Positions 54,445-64,000 of a DNA stretch of 64,000 nt are shown piece by piece (the first letter of the stretch is position 1; every line of letters begins with the position of its first letter). The notes below the pieces were generated by a model. The model saw only the letters and a list, made by a program, of their open reading frames with translations, did not search any database and was not told the DNA's origin. Position numbers and translations under genes: made by a program. Source of the DNA: Cladorhizidae sp. MBARI D1340-BT2 (lineage: Eukaryota > Porifera > Demospongiae > Poecilosclerida > Cladorhizidae). The stretch covers positions 3,458,328-3,522,327 of the forward strand of contig JAQNBH010000005.1 of NCBI GenBank assembly GCA_028752905.1, in the 5' to 3' direction.

Positions 54445-56302
54445 TCCTGCAACCAGTGATGGTGCGAAGACTATCCTGCAACCAGTGATGGTGGGAAGAC
54501 TATCCTGCAACCAGTGATGGTGCGAAGACTATCCTGCAACCAGTGATGGTGGGAAGACTATCCTGCAACCAGTGATGGTGGGAAGACTATCCTACAACCA
54601 GTGATGGTGGGAAGATAAGCAGGAAGACTATCCTACAACCAGTGATGGTGGGAAGAGAAGTGGGAAAACTATCCTACAACCAGTGATGGTGGGAAGAGAA
54701 GCAGGAAGACTATCCTACAACCAGTGATGGTGGGAAGATAAGCAGGAAGACTATCCTACAACCAGTGATGGTGGGAAGAGAAGTGGGAAGACTATCCTAC
54801 AACCAGTGATGGTGGGAAGATAAGCAGGAAGACTATCCTACAACCAGTGATGGTGGGAAGATAAGCAGGAAGACTATCCTGCAACCAGTGATGGTGGGAA
54901 GAGAAGCAGGAAGACTATCCTACACCAGTGATGGTGGGAAGAGAAGCAGGAAGACTATCCTACAACCAGTGATGGTGGGAGGAGAAGCAGGAAGACCATC
55001 CTACAACCAGTGATGGTGGGAAGAGAAGTGGGAAGACTATCCTGCAACCAGTGATGGTGGGAAGAGAAGCAGGAAGACTATCCTACAACCAGTGATGGTG
55101 GGAAGAGAAGCAGGAAGACTATCCTGCAACCAGTGATGGTGGGAAGACTATCCTACAACCAGTGATGGTGGGGGGAGAAGTGGGAAGACTTTCCTACAAC
55201 CAGTGATGGTGGGAAGAGAATTGGGAAGACTATCCTACAACCAGTGATGGTGGGAGGAGAAGCAGGAAGACTATCCTACAACCAGTGATGGTGGGAGGAG
55301 AAGTGGGAAGACTATCCTACAACCAGTGATGGTGGGAGGAAAAGTGGGAAGACTATCCTGCAACCAGTGATGGTGGGAAGAGAAGCAGGAAGACTATCCT
55401 ACAACCAGTGATGGTGGGAAGACTATACTGCAACCAGTGATGGTCGGAAGACTATCCTACAACCAGTGATGGTGGGAAGAGAAGCAGGAAGACTATCCTG
55501 CAACCAGTGATGGTGGGAAGAGAAGTGGGAAGACTATCCTACAACCAGTGATGGTGGGAAGAGAAGCAGGAAGACTATCCTACAACCAGTGATGGTGGGA
55601 AGAGAAGCAGGAAGACTATCCTACAACCAGTGATGGTGGGAAGAGAAGTGGGAAGACTATCCTACAACCAGTGATGGTGGGAAGATAAGCAGGAAGACTA
55701 TCCTACAACAAGTGATGGTGGGAGGAGAAGTGGGAAGACTATCCTGCAACCAGTGATGGTGGGAAGACTATCCTACAACCAGTGATGGTGGGAAGAGAAG
55801 CAGGAAGACTATCCTACAACCAGTGATGGTGGGAAGAGAAGCAGGAAGACTATCCTGCAACCAGTGATGGTGGGAGGAGAAGTGGGAAGACTATCCTACA
55901 ACCAGTGATGGTGGGAAGAGAAGCAGGAAGACTATCCTACAACCAGTGATGGTGGGAAGATAAGCAGGAAGACTATCCTACAACAAGTGATGGTGGGAGG
56001 AGAAGTGGGAAGACTATCCTGCAACCAGTGATGGTGGGAAGACTATCCTACACCAGTGATGGTGGGAAGAGAAGCAGGAAGACTATCCTACAACCAGTGA
56101 TGGTGGGAAGAGAAGCAGGAAGACTATCCTACAACCAGTGATGGTGGGAGGAGAAGTGGAAGACTATCCTACAACCAGTGATGGTGGGAAGACTATCCTA
56201 CACCAGTGATGGTGGGAAGAGAAGCAGGAAGACTATCCTACAACCAGTGATGTTGGGAAGAGAAGCAGGAAGACTATCCTACAACCGGTGATGGTGGGAA
56301 GG
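54445..56302. repeat. 41-bp minisatellite with a 30-bp short form, about 48 copies
   Basis: The unit is gactatcctacaaccagtga, tggtgggaagagaagcagga, a. The short form lacks agaagcaggaa. A block with the rare variant ctacaacaagtgatgg, preceded by gataagcagg, occurs twice about 280 bp apart (near 55700 and 55980). Confidence 0.96.
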
Positions 56303-56493
56303 TTCCACTGAAGCTGAACGCAGAGAAAAGCGAAGTGTTCGAAGCAACTACAACAGCAGGACAACGATCGCCATAGCGATGAAACTGTCCAAATATATAA
56401 AACTACAGTATCAGGAGAGTCTCCAACTAAGAGCCTGAACTCCTTTACTCACGACAAACGTGCACCAAGTACAGATCCTATATTTAAAATAAA
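56303..56493 (+). terminator. candidate 3' end of a plus-strand transcript (AATAAA at 56488)
   Basis: A 45-codon open stretch (STEAERREKRSVRSNYNSR, ending in TGA at about 56436) is followed by AATAAA at 56488-56493. It could be the last exon or 3' UTR of the KCMF1-like gene. The acceptor-like site at the edge of the minisatellite (tgggaag|gttcc) lacks a pyrimidine tract, so the link is weak. Confidence 0.25.
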
Positions 56494-57119
56494 ACATTTA
56501 TTGAAGCCTGCACCTGCTGAGGCTTGGCTTGTTGCACTATGTATGCAATAACTAGCAGCGTTTGTTGAACCTTCGAGTTGAACTTTGAGTTGACCCTTTG
56601 ATGTTGTACACTTCGATTGAACTTTGACCTTGACTTTATCGTAGAAATGAAAACTGACAGTCCCGTTGGAGTAGCTACATTGCTACTAACTTAGTACCAC
56701 CACTGTCAGACTGCAAACATAGCTACCAAACCACTCGACTCCCGGCTTACTACCTGTCCAGGCATTCTTGTTCACTGTGATTAGCAGATACCTGCCCACA
56801 GGTGGGGGGAGCTCCTTAGGGCTCAAATTAGTTTCCCCTCGTCCACCAACGCTATAATGTTTGCTAGGAACTAAGCTGCCGACACAGTTCATCACATGCT
56901 AAATTCTGGCATCTTGATTTGTCAGTCATGTTGACATTGCCAGTGAGGATGGCCTCAGGCACTGGAAATGATGTGTGTGTGTGTGAAAAGGTCCCACTTT
57001 GCCCAAAAACTGATTCTGCGCTACGACTGAGAATAGCTGCTGGAGTTATGATATGACATTTTCAAAAATTATTTCAGAGGCACTTTGGATCATCACTCTA
57101 GCTTCCTGCAAAGTTTCAG

Positions 57120-57603
57120 GACCAAGAAGAGCTTCCTTCCATCCAAGCGAGCATTAAAAAAAATATATATATATATATATATACTTAGAAGGTAGTTTGC
57201 TGATGAAGGCTACAAATAGTGCTCAATGCTGTGTTAAGGCAGAGAGCTATTGAATATAGAAAAGTACTGGGATGGCTAGTACCAAGAAGAGCTTCCTTCC
57301 ATCCAAGCGAGCATTTAAAAAAAAAATATATATATATATATATACTTAGAAGGTAGTTTGCTGATGAAGGCTACAAATAGTGCTCAATGCTGTGTTAAGG
57401 CAGAGAGCTATTGAATATAGAAAAGTACTGGGATGGCTAGTACCAAGAAGAGCTTCCTTCCATCCAAGCGAGCATTTAAAAAAAAAATATATATATATAT
57501 ATATACTTAGAAGGTAGTTTGCTGATGAAGGCTACAAATAGTGCTCAATGCTGTGTTAAGGCAGAGAGCTATTGAATATAGAAAAGTACTGGGATGGCTA
57601 GTC
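57120..57603. repeat. 160-bp tandem triplication containing (TA)n
   Basis: Three copies start accaagaagagcttccttcc (about 57121, 57280 and 57441). Each has an A run, a TA microsatellite and ends gtactgggatggctagt. Confidence 0.95.
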
Positions 57604-57682
57604 CTACTGCAGTCGGATTGTCCCTGATGATTGCATTCGCATGAAACTGCAGTAGGACTAGCCATCCCAGTACTTTTCTATA
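57577..57682. repeat. perfect inverted repeat, 37-bp arms
   Basis: Arm 57577-57613 (tatagaaaagtactgggatgg...actgcagt) is reverse-complemented at 57646-57682, with a 32-bp loop. Its left arm is the end of the third copy of the 160-bp unit. Confidence 0.95.
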
Positions 57683-57824
57683 TATATATATTTATTTATT
57701 TATTTTAAATCTTACTTAACCAATTAAGCGCCGACTTTCTAGTACCCGCGGTAAAATAATTAACGATTTAATTACTAATTTTCCCCTCGAGCTTCTTAAT
57801 AGGACGTCAGCACAGGAAACCTCG

Positions 57825-58072
57825 TTCATATGCAAGACAAGTTTGTACCTGTGGCGGTAGAGACGTGTGGATCCTTTGGGCTTCAAGCAAAGGCATTCTT
57901 CAGGGAGTTGGGACGCCGCCTGAGGTCAATGACTTATGAAGAGGACTCCCATCAACATCTTCTTCAACGGATTTCTGTGGCTGTGCAGCGTGGGAATGCA
58001 GCCTCAGTAATGGGATCTTTGCCATCAGGGTTGGGGACGAGCCCAGTGATTGCTCTACATCCTGATTTTTGA
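57825..58072 (+). pseudogene. reverse-transcriptase C-terminal fragment (retroelement relic)
   Basis: The open frame includes FVPVAVETCGSFGLQAKAFF, GRRLRSMT and LLQRISVAVQRGNAASVMG. The VAVET.G.FG...RISVAVQRGNAASV pattern is a conserved tail of reverse-transcriptase ORFs that are abundant in sponge and cnidarian genomes (family knowledge). No upstream RT motifs are present, so it is a truncated relic. Confidence 0.75.
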
Positions 58073-58329
58073 ATGAAACCCAAGGACCAAATAACCAGCA
58101 TTTGGCTAGCTTTTCAAAATTGAACAACCATATATTTTGGCATATTCATATAATTTGACGCAGAATCAAGACAATAACAATCCTAAAACATCCTAAGACA
58201 AAACATTTTGAACAGAACAATATATGAATCGAATATTTGAATAGAAAAAGTATGTGTGTGGGGGTAGAATGTGGGTGGGTAATTTGATGAAGAATGAAGG
58301 AGAGTGAGAGAGTAGCATTGTAATACATG

Positions 58330-58361
<32 letters not shown>

Positions 58362-58532
58362 AAGGGCAAGACGAGGCTCTAGATGAAGCATTTCACACAC
58401 TAAAAAAATATTGTTGTTACTAACCAACCTTTGAACAACTGTTTAAAGAATTCACTTGAATCATCTGGCACCTCCAAGTCATGGTACTTTTCAATGGGGG
58501 GGTATCAGAAGTAATGTATTGTAACATAATGG

Positions 58533-58830
58533 CTAGCTGCCGCCAGTCCAATTCACGAGGCCGAAATTCCGGAGAGTACATCGTTGACGAGAAATCCTTC
58601 CACCCGAGCCTCTTGACTTAGAGCCAGGGGATCCTGGGCACAACCACGGTAGGCATATATCTCCAGCCTTCTTCCCCACCAGAATCCGAGCCAGAGCCAC
58701 TAGAGTCGCCATCAAAAAGAAGAAAAGTTACTTCGTCCAAAGAAAGCATCTTCGCCATCTTGAAAAACCAAGTTATGAGCAAAAAGTGGGGCGCGGCCTG
58801 CACATATAGCAGCACGTGTATAGACATATT
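58533..58830 (-). other. possible N-terminal fragment of a mobile-element ORF
   Basis: Minus-strand frame MAKMLSLDEVTFLLFDGDSS followed by an acidic Ser/Gly stretch and then a frame change. The organisation resembles the N-terminus of a transposon protein, but no catalytic domain is visible and the family is not assigned. Around it are a (GT)n tract (58329-58360) and T and G runs (58910-58966). Confidence 0.2.
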
Positions 58831-59193
58831 TAGAATGATTCAGCAGTCTTATGGGCATGTGCATGGGCATGTGCAGAAAAATAATTAGGCGCTTATTTCA
58901 AATAGCTTTTTTTTTTTACATTTTTTTTTTAGCGAGTCCGATTACCCCAGGCGGGGGGGGGGGCTTAATCGGTTAAGGAGGAGAAGCTACTAAAACCTAC
59001 TGTGTTCACGGAATAAAAATATGGGCATGTGTGAATTTCCCTTTGGTTTCCATGGTAACCCAAAATAAACAGTATGGCGAAATCAAATATGTGACATCAA
59101 CATGTGCAGAGAGTTTCACATAAAATGCTGCTGTTGAAACTTGGTAGCATCTTCTTGCTGAGGTGTTGATAAGAATAGAAATACAACCGCCCC

Positions 59194-59372
59194 TAAAGGC
59201 TGGTTCACAACACGACATTGGCCGAGCGGAGCGTTGCGTTGCGTCCGAGCGTGACGTTGCGTGGTGTTGTGAACCTCAAACGCAACGGAGCGCAACGCGA
59301 CGGAGCTGTATTCTCGATTAGAAAAAAGTTCTAATCCAGCGTCTGAAACGCAACGTCGGACCAATCAGAAAG
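59194..59372. mobile_element. left half of a MITE-like element related to 18957-19240
   Basis: Starts aaaggctggttcacaacacg and includes attggccgagcggagcg and ttctaatccagcgtctgaaa, ending near cggaccaatcagaaag. It shares ends and inner arm with the intron 6 element. Confidence 0.75.
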
Positions 59373-60681
59373 CTATAATCTATCACGTGCCGCTGACCTG
59401 CAGTTTAGCGGTGTCCATTGATGAAGAAAAGTTGCAGCTTCCCGTTTGTAGGTGACTGGAAGTCAGTGGCAAGTCAGGTAAGAATGGTCTAGCAGAATGG
59501 CCTAGCTATAACTAGCTATATAAAGAATGGCCTAGCTATAACTAGCTATATAAAGAATGGCCTAGCATGGCCTAGCTATAACTAGCTATAGAAAGAAGGC
59601 CTAGCTACAACTACCTATCGAGTGACAATTATCCACATATTGATATGATGGGTTGGAGAAGGAGCAACCTCAGAACACTGTTGCAAAAAGTGGAAGACAC
59701 AGGGATCGGTGTGTAAGGGAACTGAAGAAGAAGAGTCCCAAGAGGGTGATGCAGGTCCATGGTTATTTCATGTTGGCCACTGTTTTCTGTCATCATTTTT
59801 ACACATTATTTGTGAACATTGAATTCCCCAAGAACCCTATTCCCCACCACCTACCAATTATCATGAATATGTAAAATAATTATTTTAAGCCAATTTTGTG
59901 TACTGATATGTTGAAAATATTTACTAGACAAGACAATTTATTATTAGCAAGCAGAGTGTGTTTATGTATGCTAAAACATAGTTGTATTGCCAGGGGGCTT
60001 CTCCAGCTGTGCTTGAGAAGTAGTCCCTGAAGCATCTCTCGTGGAAGCAGCGGATTGTGAATACCTCAATGTACTTTATATAATGAACAAGGTACAAAGG
60101 GGGGGGTGGAACTCTGCTGCTTCCAGCACATGATATGGACTCCATTCCAGTACATGGCTCCTCGTCGATGGTACAAACTGTTTATCGTCCCGTACGAAAG
60201 TTGAAGGTCAGTGAGGTCTGCAAAATCATAGAGGATCCATGACAGAGAGACCCAACAAAGAGACCCAACAAATTATAATTTTTTTAGCACTATACTTGTG
60301 AGTTGCCTGTAGCAAGAAATCTCAGAGCGAGTGCCAACCTTTCACCTGGGAATATATCAGCTCTGACAGAGCTGTCATGACTGTGATGGGTCAGGTATGG
60401 TATATATATATCATTAGGTAACTTTTATTATTTACACTATGGCACATACAAAGCATACCAAGCATACCTCAGCTAAAAGAGAGTCAAACCTCTCTCTAGA
60501 CATCGTCAAATATCTGAAATGACTCGGGGTCAGACAGCCTCATCTCTTGTAGGAGATTGTTCTAATCTCCATGCTGGGTACAGCGAGAGAATATAGGGCG
60601 TACTCTCTTCCGCTTTCTTCGTCTCCTACTAGTCAATAGCAAGATTAAATCAAACTCTTCTTCGCTGTTGTTGTCAGTGCT
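59373..60681. other. stretch between the two MITE halves
   Basis: Contains an irregular repeat of gaatggcctagctataacta (59485-59590) and a short duplication of gagacccaacaaa (60249-60275). The ORF at 59653-59874 has no recognised domain. It may be internal sequence of a longer element or an insertion into it. Confidence 0.4.
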
Positions 60682-60840
60682 GTCGCTTTTGTTGAGCGCG
60701 GTTCGAAATGAATAGGGTCAAAGGTCGACACTGGCCGAGCGGAGCGTTGCGTTAATTATGTTGTGAACCGACAAACGCAACGCAATGCAATGCAACGCAA
60801 CGCTCCGCTCGGCCAATGTCGTGTTGTGAACCAGCCTTAA
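60682..60840. mobile_element. right half of a MITE-like element
   Basis: Includes ttttgttgagcgcggttcg, gggtcaaaggtc, actggccgagcggagcgttg and ends gtcgtgttgtgaaccagcct followed by taa. The ends mirror those of 59194-59372. Its own inner halves are also inverted around 60760-60775. Confidence 0.75.
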
Positions 60841-60950
60841 CATTGAAGCACAACAGCCTGTAGCATTGGAACACAACTGCCTGTAGCATTGGAACACAAT
60901 AGACCGTAACATTTACACAACAGCCCATAGCATTGGAACACAACCACTTT
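60841..60950. repeat. about 26-bp tandem repeat, 4 diverged copies
   Basis: The unit is cctgtagcattggaacacaa with short spacers; it abuts the MITE right end. Confidence 0.85.
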
Positions 60951-62090
60951 TCCCCGTGCCTATTGGCTATAAGAAGGTTAATAAATCCGCCACTTCAGAT
61001 GCAGTTTGTATGCATTATTTTAACGAGAACGTATGTTGAGAAAAAGTGGGGGAGATGCACCTTAAATTTTTGCATGGTGCCTGGCTGCAAGTTTGAAGTC
61101 ATGTTAGCTGGAGGGAAAAAATCTTGATGTTACTAAACTTTGTCTTCAGATCATCTGGATGACACCCTGTATTATCCAGCATTAGCTAGATGACACCCTG
61201 CATTAGCTAGAGGACACTCTGCATTATCCTATGTTAACTAGATGACACCCTGCATTATCCTATGTTAACTAGATGACACCCTGCATTATCCAGCATTAAC
61301 GGGAATTTTGTGGTTGCTACAGCTTTGTAATTTCAAAAGCACAGACTCCATTACTTCCCCTGTCATCCAAGCCTTTTTTTGACTGAAATAAGTTCCAGGT
61401 AGAGAACTCATCTCAAACCTCTTCAAACATCTTGGATTCTCAGTTTCCATAAACTATTGGCTTTTCTATCCAATCAGCAACACTAACAAAAAAGGCCACA
61501 GTGTTTCAAGACGCTGTTTTTTACCTCCACCCTCCTTGTGCCCAAACCCACTATTAGGCAAAGTCCTCCAAAGAAACCCACTTGCATCCATATATATATA
61601 TAATATTATATATAAATTTGTGCCCCGCAATTATTTCAGGAAGCTTGTCCTACCAGGATTCGGCTGTCTTCCCCTGAACATCACCTGACTCATCACAAAC
61701 AGTAAATTGCTTGATATTATACCTAGCTCTCCTCCACTTTGCCAACCACCTATTCAAACTCAGATTTTCTCAGTCGCTTGGCAATCTGTTTGGTTTTCTC
61801 TGTAAGCTGTGGGCCTCCTGGGAAAATGTCATGCAGAGCTTTGTTGACCTCTTACTCCGACACACGAGATATTTTGGTGGAATGAATTTTACATCCTGAA
61901 GCATTTGACTCGTACGGAGACAATATTGACTCATTGTCAATTTGAGTTCTGCCACACGGTAACATTTCTGCCCGAGTCCATGTATTCATCCCATGATTCC
62001 TTCAAGTGTCTTGACGACTTTAACTTCCTCTTCAAGGGCAAGTGTTCCATTTCTTGGTAGAAGCTATAGCTAGCATCTTCTCGAAGCCTC
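60951..62090 (-). pseudogene. Tigger/pogo-type (DDE_1) transposase, decayed
   Basis: Minus-strand pieces follow the Tigger order. At about 61860-61740 is an HTH/CENPB-type segment (KALHDIFPGG, KQIAKRLRKSEFE). At 61740-61630 are RWLAKWRRARYNIKQF, DESGDVQGKTAESW and DKLPEIIAGHK. Near 61595 is MDASGFLWRTLPN (catalytic Asp region, with E of the usual DETG replaced). SENPRCFKRF-like and KKAWMTGEVMESVL pieces follow at 61460-61340. At 61300-61290 is LDNAGCH. At 61150-61000 are DDLKTKFSNIK and LQPGTMQKFKVHL. Several stops and frameshifts make it non-functional. A tandem repeat has expanded inside the LDNAGCH region. Confidence 0.82.
61140..61297. repeat. tandem repeat built on the Tigger catalytic motif
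   Basis: Units with tagatgacaccctgcattatc are repeated about five times (one reduced). On the minus strand they encode repeated DNAGCH-like segments in shifting frames. Confidence 0.85.
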
Positions 62091-63264
62091 GTGCACAATA
62101 GAGCTAGCTAGCTGGGCAGAGCTAGTGATCTCATTTAATATTTACTGCTCAGCAATTTAGCCCAAGAACATTGAAATGGCCAGCCAAATCACCACGGCAG
62201 CCAATCCATGTCCTGGAGATAAACTCCTACATAAGGGGGTGTCATCCATACATGGACGTCTGGATGGCAAGGAGAGGTGAATTGTTACTGGCTAAAGCCT
62301 GAACCCACGAACACCATAGACAGGAAAACAGCGGCTGTTCTGGAGGATTTGATTACAGGGCACATCCCACACAACCATACCCCAAGACTCTGTCAATAAG
62401 GCATCACTGCGGTGACAAGAGCTAGAGGGATCAGAAGATGGATTGGAGATTCCATGCGTGTATGGTCCTCCAGTGCACGTTGACAGGATTAGAGAACTAA
62501 CTGACTCGCTCGCTGGTAGCTGCTGGGCATCTGTAGCTAGTTACACAGCACTGACATTCTCTAGATAATACAGTTTGCATTTGAAAATTAATTGGTTTTG
62601 GGTGTGGTTTTGTGTCAGGCCATCTGTTGGAGGACTGTTTGTATCATTGTTGCAGTTAGGGAGCCAAGGTGTTGGTAAGGGAAGGTGTTGGTAAGGGTAG
62701 AGAGGCTGCCATAACTCTGAGGTTATATAAGTAGAGGGAAAATATTACGTTCCAATCAAGTTTGGCTGTTATAGAAGTGTGTTTATGGTATTGATGACCA
62801 TTACCAATATTGATGTTTACTGAACAGTTGTTGCAATCGTTTTGAGTTTTCTGATAATCAGATTATGATGAATGGATATATATTGTATGCAAGTTATACA
62901 TGGGGGGGGGGGGGGGGGGGGGGGGTAGATGTAAGATCCTGAAGAATAATTTAATGGCGGAGGGAGAGGGGTTAAGTCCTCCTTTGAGAAGGATTCAAGG
63001 CATGCTTGAAGTGTTTTTGGGGTTAAAATCAACAAAGCTGCCAAAGAGAGTTTTAGCTGAGATACAACCTAACCCCGCCCCCTTTCTTCTGCCTCCCCCG
63101 CCCCCTCTCTTGTAATTTAATATAGGGAGTTTTACCACACCCTCCAATATAATTAAACTAGTTTTCTCGTGTGTGTGTATATATATATAAACATTTATAT
63201 ACATAATTATGTATAAATTTATATAATATATATACATTAAAGCTTCATGATCAACTGATTGTTA
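62091..63264. other. stretch without recognised gene
   Basis: A possible exon at 62176-62276 (MASQITTAANPCPGDKLLHK, ending at a GTGAAT donor-like site) has no recognised family. A G run of about 24 lies at 62901-62925, A/T-rich tracts at 63170-63235, and a doubled ggtgttggtaaggg at 62671-62697. Confidence 0.35.
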
Positions 63265-63432
63265 TTAGGGTCCAGAACTGGCATTCAGGGTCCAGAACTG
63301 GCATTAGGGTCCCAGAACTGGCATTAGGGTCCAGAACTGGGCATTCACTGGCATTCAGGGTCCAGAACTGGCATTAGGCTGGCATTAGGGTCCAGAACTG
63401 GCATTAACTGGCATTCAGGGTCCAGAACTGCA
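63265..63432. repeat. about 21-bp irregular tandem repeat
   Basis: The unit is ggcattagggtccagaactg with insertions and truncated copies (about 8). Confidence 0.9.
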
Positions 63433-64000
63433 ATTTTGGTTTTCCAAACTGCCAATAGGTGGAGCCATAACTCTGGGGTGAATGTGATGCCCTGTACATT
63501 GCTGACCTTATCTATTGTACTACTGGCTGGCTGGTTGATTTGGTAAAGGGTCTGGCTATGCAAGGCTAAGTTTATAAAGTATCGGCTACATGAGCTGCAT
63601 CCAACAGCAGGTTTAACTGTACATGCTGAGTCATCATATTACCAAACTCTGCTCTTGCCCGTGCCACTGACCGTGTTGTAAACATTGTGATTCATGCTCG
63701 TTATAGTATTGTTAAAGCACTTTTTAAATCGTACAAAGCAATCGGTCTTTTGACAGTAATTGTTGGCGTGGGGATGGGCATGGGGATTTAATTTTTGGTC
63801 CTTGAACAGCCATAACAACTGGCCATTTTTGCCAGACCTTAAGGTTCCCCCTGACAATATCTTTGTCTCTGTAACCTTTTGAATTGTGGACACTTCAGTA
63901 GTCGATTCACTTCAGCTTTTTTTCCATATTGTCTGTCCTGGAGGAAGTCCCTTGCAGACACTCAGTTCATTCTCTGAGCGGACATTAGTGCATGTACGCA
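63433..64000. other. right-edge stretch, nothing recognised
   Basis: Short ORFs on both strands show no family resemblance; no RNA gene or repeat family was seen. Confidence 0.4.

Noticed and set aside
59653..59874. ORF starting MEKEQPQNTVAKSG as a gene
   Set aside because: No domain, no conserved pattern and it lies among mobile-element debris.

Overview
The window is nuclear DNA from an animal, most likely a marine invertebrate; I lean towards a demosponge, but that is inference. The grounds are spliced metazoan genes (a six-blade BTB-BACK-Kelch protein, a CDC25 phosphatase, a KCMF1-type ZZ/C2H2 ubiquitin ligase), very short introns in one of them, decayed animal-type DNA transposons (Merlin, Tigger/pogo) and signs of CpG decay in repeats. 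No bacterial or viral gene arrangement is present.

Layout. 1-425 is a 70-bp minisatellite. 500-1495 is a dead Merlin transposase on the minus strand. At 2112-2228 (minus) lies the first coding exon of a zinc-ribbon protein resembling TAF1B/Rrn7, head to head with a kelch-like gene. The kelch-like gene runs from 2540 to 37064 on the plus strand in seven exons that join in consistent phase into a 629-residue protein. Its introns 3 (10.3 kb) and 6 (18.8 kb) are filled with tandem arrays, including a 9.3-kb array of a 43-bp unit. A compact 12-exon CDC25 gene (37835-40853, 579 residues, introns mostly 56-90 bp) follows on the same strand. After a repeat-rich spacer comes the KCMF1-like gene (exons from 48871 to 52598; its 3' end is not resolved). 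The right end (56.3-64 kb) holds transposon debris: a reverse-transcriptase C-terminal fragment, a MITE-like element apparently split in two, and a Tigger pseudogene.

The striking property is minisatellite load: by a hand tally roughly two fifths of the window is tandem repeat, in about 25 unrelated families with units of 18-160 bp, in introns and spacers but never in recognised exons. Several arrays carry splice-donor-like sequence in every unit. One array, in intron 5 of the kelch gene, was evidently spawned from the exon 5/intron 5 junction itself. Variation inside many arrays is concentrated at CpG positions (CG against TG or CA).

The recognised genes do not form an operon or a known pathway unit. 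By family, the kelch protein would be a CUL3 substrate adaptor, CDC25 a CDK-activating phosphatase and KCMF1 a RING-less E3 ligase. All exon boundaries were assigned by eye from GT/AG sites, reading phase and family alignment from memory; no search was run.
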